Shown here: one piece after another, positions 1 through 9,604 of the stretch
How positions within the stretch are numbered: position 1 is the first letter of the stretch
Layout: each line of letters starts with the position of its first letter
Source of the DNA: an uncultured Lentisphaeria bacterium
Lineage (GTDB): Bacteria; Verrucomicrobiota; Lentisphaeria; Victivallales; Victivallaceae
Direction of reading: 5' to 3'
Length of the DNA: 35,825 nucleotides
Assembly: GCA_949298075.1 (NCBI GenBank)
Contig: CASFVA010000074.1
Location: 1 to 35,825, forward strand
Program-made: the position numbers and the translations under genes
Notes under the pieces: model-generated
Database searches by the model: none
Seen by the model: the letters and a program-made list of their open reading frames with translations, nothing else
What the model was told of the DNA's origin: nothing

Positions 1-360
1 CGCCGCCGCGGGAGCTGCCGGACTCGCCGGGGTTGCGGGAGCAGACGGCGCCGCCGGTGCCCCTGGCGCAATCTGCAGCTTCGCAGCCGGACTCACCACC
101 GGATGCGGTGAAATCGGTTTGAGTTTGACGGTCCGCCGGGTCTGGGTGTCGTTGAGAACTTCAAGATTGCCGGTGTCGGTATCCCGTCCGGCCATCGGAT
201 CCGCCAAAGGTGTGGCAGGCGCCGCCGCACCAGCCAAGTTGATCGGCTCGTGCATCTTCATATTGGGACGCAAACGCACGGTTTTGCGAGTCCGGGTGTC
301 GTCGCTGAAATCAGCTTCCGGGGCAGCTCCGGCCGGCTTGTTTTTGTCGAGATCATCCAT
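1..360 (-). CDS. Ala/Pro-rich low-complexity protein with a duplicated T-x-T-R-[KR]-T motif (partial, N-terminal 120 aa)
   Basis: The reading frame starts at the ATG complementary to 358-360 and runs off the left edge of the window, so the C-terminus is missing. A GAAAGGG ribosome binding site lies 7 nt upstream of the start. The visible 120 residues have no hydrophobic segment and become almost pure Ala/Pro after about residue 90, which points to a disordered linker. Two segments, residues 21-32 (DTRTRKTVRLRP) and 71-82 (DTQTRRTVKLKP), are near-identical copies of a basic Thr-rich motif. The gene follows the TPR gene by 48 nt on the same strand and is probably co-transcribed with it. I do not recognise the family. 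The motif could be a phosphorylation or peptide-docking site, but nothing in the sequence proves that. Confidence 0.75.
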   Translation of the reverse strand, partial: MDDLDKNKPAGAAPEADFSDDTRTRKTVRLRPNMKMHEPINLAGAAAPATPLADPMAGRDTDTGNLEVLNDTQTRRTVKLKPISPHPVVSPAAKLQIAPGAPAAPSAPATPASPAAPAAA

Positions 361-408
361 GCTCAAACCCTTTCGGTTGAATAAATTATATTCAAAGTAA
401 ATTTATTT

Positions 409-1839
409 CTATCCCTGTTTGCCTTCCGTGTTATCCCCGGCCGCGGCTTCCGCCGCCGGAGTTCCGGTCAGCGCAGCCATGCGGGCCGGCACGTCACGGT
501 AGTCGGGTATGCTCGCCACAATTTGGCTGTAACACTCCAGCGCCCGCTCCTTGCGCCCGACAGCCTCGCATGCCGTGCCCAGATAATATAAGGCTTCGCG
601 CTTGTACTTGTCCATGCGAAACATTTCCTTGAGCGCCGATTCAATCGGCTCTATGGCCGCCTCGGGATTGCCGGACAGCAATTCGCACCGCCCGATATAC
701 ACCAGGCTTGCCCGGCGCTTCTGGGGATTCTGAGCAATGGAATGAAACAGATTTTTGGCTTCGTCAATACCACCGCGCTCAAAATAAAGTTCAGCCAGGT
801 CAAACTGCATCTGCATGTCGTTCGGAAAGGTTCGCGCCCGGTTCAGAGCGTGCCGCATCCGGTAGCTGTCACGCTCGGCGGCAAGCTGAGATGCCTGCTC
901 CTCGGCATTGTCATAAGCCGAGGGATTGCGCCGCAGCTCCTCCAGCGCCTGGTCAATCTGCGCCACGTAGGCTTTCTCAATCTGTTTATCCAAAACCGGA
1001 TCGGGCACCCCCAGCTTTTCGGCTACCAGACGGTACTCCCGAAGCGCCGACTCATAGTCCTCTGCAACCATGTAAGCATCGGCCAGCTTCCGCCGGATGT
1101 CAACGGAATCGTTGGTTTTAAGATCCCTGGTGAAGCGGTCAATCACCACCTGCGCCTGTTCTGCATCATGGATGGTTCCTTCCAGAATCTGCTGCAATAC
1201 CGCATCCTGCGCATCGGCCGCCTTTTTCTGCGTTTCACCCTCCTCTTCCCAGCGACCGCGCTCAATGCTCGCCAAGGCCATCGCCGAGCGCAAATCATTC
1301 TGCACATTGAGGTCGCCGGGAGCGTTCTTTGCCAGCACCTGGTGAATCTTCAGCGCTTCACGCGCCTGTCCGTTGCCCTGCATCGCCGTCGCCAAACGCC
1401 GCAGGTTGGCAGTGTTGCCGGGATGAAATTCCCGGATTACATTCAACGCCGTCGCCGCCGCCCACGGCGCCTCGCATGACTCGGCCGCACCGGCCAGCGC
1501 ATTGAGAATCATCGGATTATCGACGTTGTGCATCAGCGGACCTTCACACATGCCCATCGCCCGCACCGGATCGAACAACGCCACAATTTTGATCGGAATC
1601 AGTTTGAAGATCGAAAGCAGCAAAAAGAAAAATTTCACCAGACCGTTCTGAATCCGGCATTTGGCGATTTCATACTGCCGGAGCCGCTCGTACAGCATCG
1701 GCACTTCCGGATTGAGCCGGACGACCTGCACCAGCAACCGGATGGCTCCATCAATGTCACCGCCGGCAAAAAGCTTGGCGGCCCGATCGTAACTGTCGCG
1801 AACGTAAATCTGAACTTTGCTGAATGTTTTTCTTTCCAT
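409..1839 (-). CDS. Tetratricopeptide-repeat protein with an internal hydrophobic segment
   Basis: The protein is 476 aa from the ATG at 1837-1839, preceded by a GAAAGAG ribosome binding site. The frame is open further, to 1962, but that extension crosses the probable promoter and adds unlikely residues. An N-terminal TPR-like helix pair (about residues 12-45) is followed by a hydrophobic stretch at 70-89 rich in Phe, Leu and Ile but broken by two Lys and one Pro, so it is either a membrane-associated segment or a buried helix. Residues about 130-460 read as helical TPR repeats, for example around LADAYMVAEDYESALREY and YYLGTACEAVGRKERALECY. A short Ala-rich tail ends the protein. TPR proteins are scaffolds, and no catalytic motif is visible. 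The downstream disordered protein is its likely operon partner. The specific role is unknown. Confidence 0.85.
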   Translation of the reverse strand: MERKTFSKVQIYVRDSYDRAAKLFAGGDIDGAIRLLVQVVRLNPEVPMLYERLRQYEIAKCRIQNGLVKFFFLLLSIFKLIPIKIVALFDPVRAMGMCEGPLMHNVDNPMILNALAGAAESCEAPWAAATALNVIREFHPGNTANLRRLATAMQGNGQAREALKIHQVLAKNAPGDLNVQNDLRSAMALASIERGRWEEEGETQKKAADAQDAVLQQILEGTIHDAEQAQVVIDRFTRDLKTNDSVDIRRKLADAYMVAEDYESALREYRLVAEKLGVPDPVLDKQIEKAYVAQIDQALEELRRNPSAYDNAEEQASQLAAERDSYRMRHALNRARTFPNDMQMQFDLAELYFERGGIDEAKNLFHSIAQNPQKRRASLVYIGRCELLSGNPEAAIEPIESALKEMFRMDKYKREALYYLGTACEAVGRKERALECYSQIVASIPDYRDVPARMAALTGTPAAEAAAGDNTEGKQG

Positions 1840-1947
1840 AAAAACTCTTTCCGGACTCCAGCCCTGACCGCCCTTTGTTTCCGAATGCAAAACCGGGCGA
1901 CCCGGTCCCGGATGAACAACACCATGTATATACAGCAGTGCGGAGTT

Positions 1948-1976
1948 AAAATACACGATCACTTCCGGGATTTCAA
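1948..1976 (-). promoter_or_regulatory. Candidate sigma70-like promoter for the TPR operon
   Basis: On the minus strand a TTGAAA -35 (complement of 1971-1976) and a TATTTT -10 (complement of 1948-1953) are separated by exactly 17 nt. This gives a leader of about 100 nt before the ATG at 1839. Confidence 0.55.
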
Positions 1977-2017
1977 GCGACAGCAGCAGTTAAAAAAAGA
2001 ATTTTTGATTTTTCGCC

Positions 2018-2046
2018 TTGACTTTGTTGGATTTCCGGGATATTTT
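2018..2046 (+). promoter_or_regulatory. Candidate sigma70-like promoter for HAD-recCBD
   Basis: TTGACT at 2018-2023 and TATTTT at 2041-2046 are separated by 17 nt. The predicted start of transcription is near 2053, upstream of both possible HAD starts (2104 and 2164). Confidence 0.55.
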
Positions 2047-2163
2047 ACGCTCCGTCGGCGGTGTTAAAAGCCGGATCCGTGCCGGAAATACCAGTGTTTT
2101 CTGATGTTGAAAAGACCCGCCGGCCGAGATTGTAAATCACAAAACATAATTGACTGCTGCGTT

Positions 2164-2754
2164 ATGGCTCCAATGCCCGAATTCTTAGCTCTTGACATCG
2201 GCAATGTCTGCATTCGCATTGCGCCGGAACGCGCTTTGAAGGCGCTGGGGTTCCGCAGCCGGGAAGAAGCGGCCGGGCTGATTGCCATTGAGCTGGAATT
2301 TGAAACCGGGCGGATCAGCGAAGATGAATTCATCCGCCGGGCCGTCCGCCACTGTCCGTCAGGAACCACCGTCTCCGCCATGCGCGAGGCTTTTTCCGCA
2401 ATTCTGGTCGAGGCGATGCCGGGAATGCCGGAACTGGTGCGGAAACTCCCCGCACAGGGCATTCAGCCGGTGTTCTTTTCAGACGTTTCGACGTTTCACC
2501 TCAGGGAATTCAGGATGATGTTCCCGGCGGCGGAAGCCGTTCCAGACGGGGTTTACAGTTTTGAAACCGGGGCGTTGAAACCTGATCCGGTCATGTTCGC
2601 CGCCTTTGAACGCCGATTCGGCGTACCGCTGCTTTACACCGATGACCGGGAGGACCTCATTGCCGCCGCCCGCGACCACGGATGGAACGCCCGGCGCTTC
2701 ACAAACGCTGCCGATCTGACCGAAACCCTGGCCGGATTGCAGAACGGGAAATAA
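2164..2754 (+). CDS. HAD-superfamily hydrolase, subfamily IA, YihX-like phosphatase
   Basis: From the ATG at 2164 the protein is 196 aa. Motif I is LALDIGNV with the presumed nucleophile Asp11; this D-x-G-N-V form is the one seen in YihX-type sugar-phosphate phosphatases, where the second motif I acid is absent. The later motifs are present: FSDVS (motif II), ALKPDP (motif III Lys) and YTDDREDL (motif IV acids), followed by the usual small-molecule recognition spacing. The substrate is probably a phosphorylated sugar or nucleotide, which is an inference from the family. The start is uncertain: the frame is open from an ATG at 2104, and no good ribosome binding site precedes either start. The gene lies 26 nt upstream of recC and is probably on the same transcript. 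Confidence 0.8.
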   Translation: MAPMPEFLALDIGNVCIRIAPERALKALGFRSREEAAGLIAIELEFETGRISEDEFIRRAVRHCPSGTTVSAMREAFSAILVEAMPGMPELVRKLPAQGIQPVFFSDVSTFHLREFRMMFPAAEAVPDGVYSFETGALKPDPVMFAAFERRFGVPLLYTDDREDLIAAARDHGWNARRFTNAADLTETLAGLQNGK

Positions 2755-2780
2755 CCCCGGACCACCGGATAAGGAACGAT

Positions 2781-5700
2781 ATGGGATTTCGGCTCTTTTC
2801 CTCCAATCAGCTGAATGCCCTTGCCGGACGCTTTGACCGCGAAGTTTACCGCGGACGCTCCAGCGACCCCTTTGCACCAGAAATCGTGGTGGTGCAGACC
2901 GCCGGCATGGGCATTTATTTGCAGCAATTTCTGGCCGCCGGGGAAAACGCCGGAATCTGCGCCAATCTTAAAACTCCTTTTCTTGACGCTTTCATCGACG
3001 CCGCGCTGCCGGAACTGCTGCCTGAATCCGAGAGAACTGGCTTCCGCCGGGACCGGGAACTCTTTTCCCGCGAGGTCATGACCTGGAGCATCAACGAACT
3101 GCTCCGCAACGGGGCCGGAAACTATCCGGAATTGAAACCATACCTCACTGATGCCGACGCCGATCACGCCGCGCTTAAATGTTATCAGCTTTCTGAACGC
3201 ATTGCAGGGCTGTTCGACCGCTATCAGGTGCACCGTCCCGAAAAGCTGCTCGCCTGGGCCGGCGGAACTAAGGAGGAGGACCGGGATGACTGGCAGCGCC
3301 GGCTTTATCTTGAACTCAACCGAACTCTAAACGGGCACGGCCGGGAATACTATTTCGCCCGTGCCCTCAATGCGTCCCGCTGCTGCAACCGCGGAGGCCT
3401 GCCCGATCATGTGGCGCTTTTCGGCATCGGGACCATGCCGCGCAGTTATCTGGCGTTTTTCCGGAAGCTGTCCGAAATCATCGACGTGTATTTGTTCTAT
3501 CTCAACCCATGTGCCGACTACTGGAGTCGGCTGCTTTCAGCCCGGGAACGTGCTCAGCGCCTGGAAACCGCACCGGATACTGCCGGCAGCGATGATTTCG
3601 ATTGCGGCAATCCGCTGCTGGCGGAATTGGGACGACAGGGACGGGATTTTTTTGAAGCCACTCTCGAAGTCGTCGGCCGCACCGGACTGCCCGGCGAGGA
3701 AGAGTTTGCCGCCTATGTTCCGCCCGGGACCGCCGGGTCCATGCTGACCCGGCTTCAGGAAGACATCCTGACCATGGCCGACCGGTCAGCACCGGATTCG
3801 CCGCTCACACCGACGGAACCGGGCGATATCAGCCTGAGTGTGCACAACTGCCACGGCCCCAGGCGGGAAGTAGAAGTGCTGTGCGATCAGCTGCTGCTGG
3901 CGACCCGGGAACTCGGACTCGAACCCTGCGACATTATCGTAATGGCCCCGGACATCAACCTATATGCTCCGCTGATCGATTCGGTTTTCGGAGCAAGTCC
4001 TTTCGCCGGGGCATTTTCCATCAGTGATCGCAGCCTGGAGGCCCTGAGCAGCGCCGCCACCGCCCTGCTCGATCTGCTGCAACTGGCCGACAGCCGCTGC
4101 GAGGCTGAACGTCTGCTGGAGTTGATCAGCTGTGAGGCCATTGCCGCAAAATTCGGATTTGAAGAACGCGACCTAGCCGTTATTGAGAGCTTTCTGCGGA
4201 CAGGCGGCATCCGTTGGGGTGAAGATGCCGAAAACCGCCGGGAGTTCTGCCGGGTGGCCTATCCTGAGTTTTCCTGGCGAGAGGGCCTTGACCGACTCAT
4301 GCTGGGATTTGCCGTTGAAGAAGACGATCTCTCACCCCTGCCCGCCCCGGCGCCGGCCGGCAGCGTTTCGGAAAACGAACGGGCCGGACTGCTGGGCCGT
4401 TTCATTCATTTGGTCAACCGGATTTTTCTCTTCCGGCGGGAATTTCGTCGCTCCCATCCGGTTCCGGAGTGGTGCGATCTGCTCAACTCTGCGATGGACT
4501 TTCTCTTCGCCGACAACGAGCGCTTTGCCGGCGAACTGCAGGAACTGCGCAAAATGTCGGATCAGCTGCGTTCCGCTGCGGCGCGTGCCGGATTTCGAGG
4601 CGACATCCCGGCTGCGGTAATCCGGGACCGGCTGAAGAATGCCCTGCAGGTACCGCCGGCCAACCAGCCATTTCTGCGCGGCAATCTGACGTTCTGTTCG
4701 CTGGTTCCGATGCGCAGCATCCCCGCCCGGGTGGTGGCGATTATAGGACTCAATGACGGAGAATTCCCGCGGCGCGATCTCAGGCTGGATTTCGATCTTA
4801 TGGACATTCATCTGCCCGGAGACCGCTCCCGTCCGGACGAGGATCGCTACCTTTTTCTGGAGGCGTTGCTGGCCGCCCGGGACCGGCTGCTGCTTTTTTA
4901 TTCCGGACAGAGTCCGACCGGCAATCCGGACCGCCCGCCCGCCGCACCGCTGGCCGAGGTGATCGATTATCTGAAATGCGAAACCGGTTTCGAACTTGTC
5001 CGCCACCGGCTGCAGCCATACGCAGCGGACTATTTTGAACCGGGCAGTCCGGCGGCATTCCGTTCCTATCGTCAAAACGACTGTCTGGTGGCCTGCGAGC
5101 TCAATCAGAAAGGTATGAATCCGACTGATTCCACCTTGGCGGCTCTGGCGTTCGAGGCTCCTGACCATGAGGCTCCCGGGGAAATCAGCCTTGAACGTTT
5201 TACCGCCGCCCTGACGCTGCCGTTGCGGGAATTTCTCATGACCCATACCCCCATCTCCGGCTGGCCGGAACGTCGGAACACGGTGGCGGACGACGAGGAC
5301 TTCGCTCTGAGCCGGGATGTAACAGCGGCCATCGGCCGGAATTCTCTGACTCCGGAATCCTGTCCGGCGGAAGCGCTTTACAATGACCTCAACCGGCGGA
5401 GACAGCTGCCGGCCGGCCGACTCGGCCGCGGATTGTTCGACAACACCAGGCAGCAGTTTGATCTGATCCCACCGGAATTTCGCAGCGACTACAGCGCCAC
5501 GGTAACCCAGGTGCTGAGCTTTGCCTTCGACGATCGGCTGTTCACTGGTTCGGCAACCGGAGATCCGGAGTATTCCAGTCTGACGCAATGGATCTTCCAG
5601 CCGGCCTACGAGCGGGATCTGATCCGTTTGCGGATTATGCATCTGGCCCTTACCATCCAGCGCGGAGCTCCCTTGGTCCGCCCCAGCCGCCTGGTTTCGT

Positions 5701-6086
5701 TGACCGGTTCTCATCCTGAAATCATCGAGCTGGCCCCCATAGCTCCGGCGGACGCCGCTGCGGAATTCCGAAAACTGCTGGAGCTCTGGCTGCAGAGCCG
5801 ACGTCGCATTCTGCCGTTTTTCCCCAAAGCCTCCTGGGTCTGGGCCAGATACACGGGAGACGGCAGCAAAGCGATGGAAGCGGCAATCCGGCGTTTTTCC
5901 GAAGGAACAAATCCGGAACAGAGCGAACGCAATCATCCGGCTATCCGCAGATTTTTCTCGCCGGAGTCGTTCAACCATCCGGAATTCCGGCGTGAATTCA
6001 TCCGGCTGGCGGCATTGCTGCTGCGCCCGTACCTGACACCGGCACGCCTCCGGGAAGCCGAGGCCGCGGAGGGAATCGTCCGATGA
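2781..6086 (+). CDS. recC: Exodeoxyribonuclease V subunit gamma (RecC)
   Basis: The 1101-aa product is close to the 1122 aa of E. coli RecC. RecC is the scaffold of the RecBCD helicase-nuclease, splits the duplex and scans for Chi; it acts in the cytoplasm on double-strand DNA ends. Family signatures visible are VVQTAGMGIYLQQFLA near the N-terminus (like the VQS-PGM-WL motif of RecC) and PMRSIPARVVAIIGLNDG around residues 643-660, matching the conserved PMRSIPF-VV-LLGMNDG-YPR block, followed by the RF-LPLREFL-TPI segment near residue 825. The start at 2781 has an AAGGA ribosome binding site 5 nt upstream and begins at the conserved N-terminus (GFRLFSSNQLNALA); the open frame upstream overlaps the HAD gene and is not needed. 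It ends in an ATGA overlap with recB. Confidence 0.93.
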   Translation: MGFRLFSSNQLNALAGRFDREVYRGRSSDPFAPEIVVVQTAGMGIYLQQFLAAGENAGICANLKTPFLDAFIDAALPELLPESERTGFRRDRELFSREVMTWSINELLRNGAGNYPELKPYLTDADADHAALKCYQLSERIAGLFDRYQVHRPEKLLAWAGGTKEEDRDDWQRRLYLELNRTLNGHGREYYFARALNASRCCNRGGLPDHVALFGIGTMPRSYLAFFRKLSEIIDVYLFYLNPCADYWSRLLSARERAQRLETAPDTAGSDDFDCGNPLLAELGRQGRDFFEATLEVVGRTGLPGEEEFAAYVPPGTAGSMLTRLQEDILTMADRSAPDSPLTPTEPGDISLSVHNCHGPRREVEVLCDQLLLATRELGLEPCDIIVMAPDINLYAPLIDSVFGASPFAGAFSISDRSLEALSSAATALLDLLQLADSRCEAERLLELISCEAIAAKFGFEERDLAVIESFLRTGGIRWGEDAENRREFCRVAYPEFSWREGLDRLMLGFAVEEDDLSPLPAPAPAGSVSENERAGLLGRFIHLVNRIFLFRREFRRSHPVPEWCDLLNSAMDFLFADNERFAGELQELRKMSDQLRSAAARAGFRGDIPAAVIRDRLKNALQVPPANQPFLRGNLTFCSLVPMRSIPARVVAIIGLNDGEFPRRDLRLDFDLMDIHLPGDRSRPDEDRYLFLEALLAARDRLLLFYSGQSPTGNPDRPPAAPLAEVIDYLKCETGFELVRHRLQPYAADYFEPGSPAAFRSYRQNDCLVACELNQKGMNPTDSTLAALAFEAPDHEAPGEISLERFTAALTLPLREFLMTHTPISGWPERRNTVADDEDFALSRDVTAAIGRNSLTPESCPAEALYNDLNRRRQLPAGRLGRGLFDNTRQQFDLIPPEFRSDYSATVTQVLSFAFDDRLFTGSATGDPEYSSLTQWIFQPAYERDLIRLRIMHLALTIQRGAPLVRPSRLVSLTGSHPEIIELAPIAPADAAAEFRKLLELWLQSRRRILPFFPKASWVWARYTGDGSKAMEAAIRRFSEGTNPEQSERNHPAIRRFFSPESFNHPEFRREFIRLAALLLRPYLTPARLREAEAAEGIVR

Positions 6087-9000
6087 AATCCATGGCCGCG
6101 TTCGACTCATTCAACTGTGCGCTCGATTCAGTAAATCTGGTCGAGGCCGCCGCCGGCACCGGCAAAACCTACAACATCCAGAATCTCGTTGCCCGGCTGG
6201 TGCTGGAGCGCGGCCTGCCGATCGATGCCATTGCCGTGGTGACTTACACCGAGGCCGCCGCCGGAGAACTCAAAACCCGCATCCGCCGGGTGATGACTGA
6301 AATCCGGCAGTTCGCCGATTCTCCTTCTGCCGCGCAGGCGTCCGCCCGGGAAAGCCGGCTGTGGCTTAATGCCGTGCGGCGGACGGCGGAATCTGAACAG
6401 CTTGCTCCGGACGAGGCATTGCGGCTCTGTCGCCGCCGCCTGACCCTGGCTCTGCTGGATTTTGATCGGGCGGCGATATCCACAATACACGGTTTTTGCC
6501 GGAAGGTGCTGAGCGAAAATGCTTTTGAGAGCGGCGGCGGGTTCTCGCCCGAGTTGATAACCGATGCTGACGACCGGTTACAAAATTTCATCAATGACTG
6601 GCTCCGTCAGCAATACTACCGGACCGACTGTCCCAGGAACCGCCACTGCCTGCTTACCATAAACCAGCTTGCTTTCACCGACTTGATCCGGGAAAAACTT
6701 GCCAAACCGGATTTGGAAATCTGTTTTGACGGCCAGCCGGCTCCGTCCGCGCCTCAGGAACAACTGGAATCTGAGGTTTTCTCCGCCCTGGAAGAACTCC
6801 GCGGCCTGATCCGTCCCGGCATGTTCGACAGTTACAGCAATGATCTGACTGGAGACTACGGGCGGTACAGAGAAAACCGTCTGTCCAAACTTGACTGCAA
6901 CTATCTGCCCCCTTTACTGCTTTTCAGGCAGAATGGCAACATCACTCCAGAATTGATCGCTCTGCTGCGCACCCTGAGACTGGACCGGATTCAGGATGCC
7001 GCAGCCAAAAAAAACGCATCCGCGACCGCTGAACGGCTGGCCGGAGATCCGTTCATTCAGGCGGCGACCCGATTCAACACCGCCCTGGAGAGTTTCAATC
7101 ATCGCGTTGCCGTGGACGCCGCCGCTGAAATTACCGCGGCATTCAATGCATTCAAACACCGCCAAAATCAGTTCTCCTTCGACGATCTGCTGCTGCAGAC
7201 CGATGCCGCACTGGAGCGGCGGCCGGAGTTCGTCGCTGCGTTGCGCCGGAAATACCCGGCCGGGATCATTGACGAATTTCAGGACACGGATCCGGTTCAG
7301 TACCGGATTTTCCACCGGATTTTCGCCCACGGCAGCGGAATCTTTTTTATGGTGGGCGACCCCAAACAGGCCATCTACAGCTTTCGGGGCGGCGACCTCT
7401 TCACGTATTTCGAAGCACGCAGCAGCACTCCGCCGGAGCGCCGTTATACACTCACGGTAAATTACCGTTCCTCTCCGGCCCAGATCGCCGCGGTCAACGC
7501 GGTGTTTGGCGGACTTGACAATCCATTTAAACTTGAAGAACTGCAGTTGCCGGAAGTTTCCGCACCATCCGGCGATGGAGCCACGCCTGATTTTGCATAC
7601 GACCGGCTCCCCCCGCCCCCGCCGCTTGAGCTTTGCGTCGCAGAAAACGAGAGTGAGGAAGACCGTTGCGCCACGGAGATTTTCCGTCTGCTGACTGATC
7701 CAGCATTCAAACTTCCGGACAGCGGACAATTCCGGAACTGCACCCCCGGCGACATCGCCGTCCTGGCCAAATCCTGGACTCTGGCTGAAAAAATCCGGGC
7801 CCGGCTGGCCGAACTGGAAATCCCCTCCGCAATTTATCAGGCGGAAAACGTCTTTCATACGTCAACCGCAAAAAACCTGTTCACGCTGTTAAAAGCGGTG
7901 GTGCATCCCGGCAACCGCCAGTGCGCCGCCGATGCCCTGACGTCCGAACTCGGAATAATGACCGTGGAGCAGATGATTGTCGATACCGCCGCCAACCGGG
8001 GGACATTCGACGTCGCCCGGCGCCAGCTGGCCGGCCTTGCCGAAATCTGGCGCGGGGGGTCGTTTGCCGCCATGTTCCGGAATCTGATGACTGAGTTCAA
8101 CATTCCTCTGCGGCTGGCCCGGGTCCGGGGCGGCGAAAGGACACTGGCCGACCTGATGCAGCTCGGTGATCTGCTGCATGTCGAAAGCGTCGGCCGCAAT
8201 CTGACTCCCGAAGCGCTGCTCCGCTTTTTCCAGCGTCAGATCGACAGCGACGGAACTCCTTCAGACGCTCACCGGCAGGCACTGGAAACAGACCGATCGG
8301 CCGTCCGCATCATGACCATTCATGCCAGCAAAGGACTGGAGTTTCCGGTCACAGTGGTGGCCGGCCTCTCCGGGAAAGCGGTGGTCCCCCGGCGGGGGCG
8401 TTCCCTGGAAACTTCTTTGCGTTCGTTCCACCGGAACGGCCGGCTCTGCATTGATCTGGCCAGGGGCAGCCTGGTTCCCGAAGTGAATGCCGAAGCGGAG
8501 CAGGAGATGCTGCGCCTGGCCTACGTGGCTTTTACCCGGGCAGTCTACAAAACCGTGGTGATAGCCACCGCCAACCCGGCGCCGGACTCGCCGCTGGCTT
8601 ATCTGTTTGATTCCGGAGACCGGAGCCGTCTGGCGGAGTTTTCCAGCAGAGTCACGGTGCGCCCGCCGGCCTCCGGGGAAACCTGGAATCCGTTCAATTC
8701 CGAGTCATCGTCTCGGCGGCTCCGGGCGGCTGACTTCCCCGGGCGGATTACCAACTGCCGCCAGTTTGCCAGCTTTTCCATGCTGACCATGACGGATGAT
8801 TCAGCCCCCGGCCACCGGCCCGGTATCGCGGTGGAAGCCATTGACGATGAACCGGCCCTCCGGGAACCGGATGCCGACACGCCCTCCCCCCGGCTGGCCG
8901 GCACCCGTTTCGGCACTGCTATACACGCGGTATTTGAAAAGCTGGACTTTGCCGCCCGGAAAGCTGAAATCGAAGCCGCGACAATTGCCGAACTGGAGCC

Positions 9001-9604
9001 GCTGGCACCGACTCCGGAGGAGCTCGCATACACCGTTAAAATCATAACCGCCACGCTCGGAATGCCGCTTTTCACCCCCGACGGCGATCGGTTCACTCTG
9101 CGCGACATTCCGCCCCGGGACCGGGTTTCCGAACTGAAATTTCATTATCAGTTTCAACATGGTTTTCAATCCGCCGCCCTGTTTGAAACAGTCAACCGTC
9201 ACCTCAAGGCTCCACTTGCCGGCCAGTGGAGCGACTGCGACATCACCGGCGGCTTCATGACCGGAGCCATCGACCTCGTATTCCGCTATCGTGAACGCTA
9301 TTATATCGTGGACTGGAAAACCAATTTTCTCGGTCACCGCGCCGCGGATTATGCGCCGGAGGCGCTGGATCGGGTCATGTCCGAAAGCCTTTATACCCTG
9401 CAATATCTGATTTACATTGTCGCTCTCGAAAAGTATCTGGCCGCCCGCTGTCCCGGCACCGGCGGAGCGGACTGGTACCGACAGCACTTCGGTGGTGCAG
9501 CCTATTTGTTTGTCCGGGGCGGAGCGTTCACCCCGGCCGCCGGCATCTGCACCGTCCGACCTGACTACAGTTTGATCGCGGACTTGAAGGAGGTGATCGG
9601 ATGA
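6083..9604 (+). CDS. recB: Exodeoxyribonuclease V subunit beta (RecB)
   Basis: The 1173-aa product compares with 1180 aa in E. coli. It is the 3'-5' helicase and sole nuclease of RecBCD and loads RecA. UvrD-type helicase motifs appear in order: Walker A AAAGTGKT with Lys28, VVTYTEAAAGELKTRI, IIDEFQDTDPVQ, VGDPKQAIYSFRGGD, VNYRS, IMTIHASKGLEFPVTVV and AYVAFTRA. The C-terminal PD-(D/E)XK nuclease keeps His948, Asp1064 (GAIDLVF), Asp1077 and Lys1079 (IVDWKTNFLG), at almost the same numbers as the E. coli catalytic residues H956, D1067, D1080 and K1082. The enzyme should therefore be active. The start overlaps the recC stop by 4 bp (ATGA). A second Met at residue 4 is an alternative start. Confidence 0.96.
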   Translation: MKSMAAFDSFNCALDSVNLVEAAAGTGKTYNIQNLVARLVLERGLPIDAIAVVTYTEAAAGELKTRIRRVMTEIRQFADSPSAAQASARESRLWLNAVRRTAESEQLAPDEALRLCRRRLTLALLDFDRAAISTIHGFCRKVLSENAFESGGGFSPELITDADDRLQNFINDWLRQQYYRTDCPRNRHCLLTINQLAFTDLIREKLAKPDLEICFDGQPAPSAPQEQLESEVFSALEELRGLIRPGMFDSYSNDLTGDYGRYRENRLSKLDCNYLPPLLLFRQNGNITPELIALLRTLRLDRIQDAAAKKNASATAERLAGDPFIQAATRFNTALESFNHRVAVDAAAEITAAFNAFKHRQNQFSFDDLLLQTDAALERRPEFVAALRRKYPAGIIDEFQDTDPVQYRIFHRIFAHGSGIFFMVGDPKQAIYSFRGGDLFTYFEARSSTPPERRYTLTVNYRSSPAQIAAVNAVFGGLDNPFKLEELQLPEVSAPSGDGATPDFAYDRLPPPPPLELCVAENESEEDRCATEIFRLLTDPAFKLPDSGQFRNCTPGDIAVLAKSWTLAEKIRARLAELEIPSAIYQAENVFHTSTAKNLFTLLKAVVHPGNRQCAADALTSELGIMTVEQMIVDTAANRGTFDVARRQLAGLAEIWRGGSFAAMFRNLMTEFNIPLRLARVRGGERTLADLMQLGDLLHVESVGRNLTPEALLRFFQRQIDSDGTPSDAHRQALETDRSAVRIMTIHASKGLEFPVTVVAGLSGKAVVPRRGRSLETSLRSFHRNGRLCIDLARGSLVPEVNAEAEQEMLRLAYVAFTRAVYKTVVIATANPAPDSPLAYLFDSGDRSRLAEFSSRVTVRPPASGETWNPFNSESSSRRLRAADFPGRITNCRQFASFSMLTMTDDSAPGHRPGIAVEAIDDEPALREPDADTPSPRLAGTRFGTAIHAVFEKLDFAARKAEIEAATIAELEPLAPTPEELAYTVKIITATLGMPLFTPDGDRFTLRDIPPRDRVSELKFHYQFQHGFQSAALFETVNRHLKAPLAGQWSDCDITGGFMTGAIDLVFRYRERYYIVDWKTNFLGHRAADYAPEALDRVMSESLYTLQYLIYIVALEKYLAARCPGTGGADWYRQHFGGAAYLFVRGGAFTPAAGICTVRPDYSLIADLKEVIG

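Larger units (their letters stand above)
1840..2163. other. Divergent intergenic region with two outward promoters
   Basis: This 324-bp gap separates the minus-strand TPR operon from the plus-strand HAD-recCBD operon. It holds a candidate promoter for each direction and an A/T-rich patch around 1990-2015. The short open frames across it (extensions of the TPR gene and of the HAD gene) have no domain content or ribosome binding site and are probably non-coding. Confidence 0.6.
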
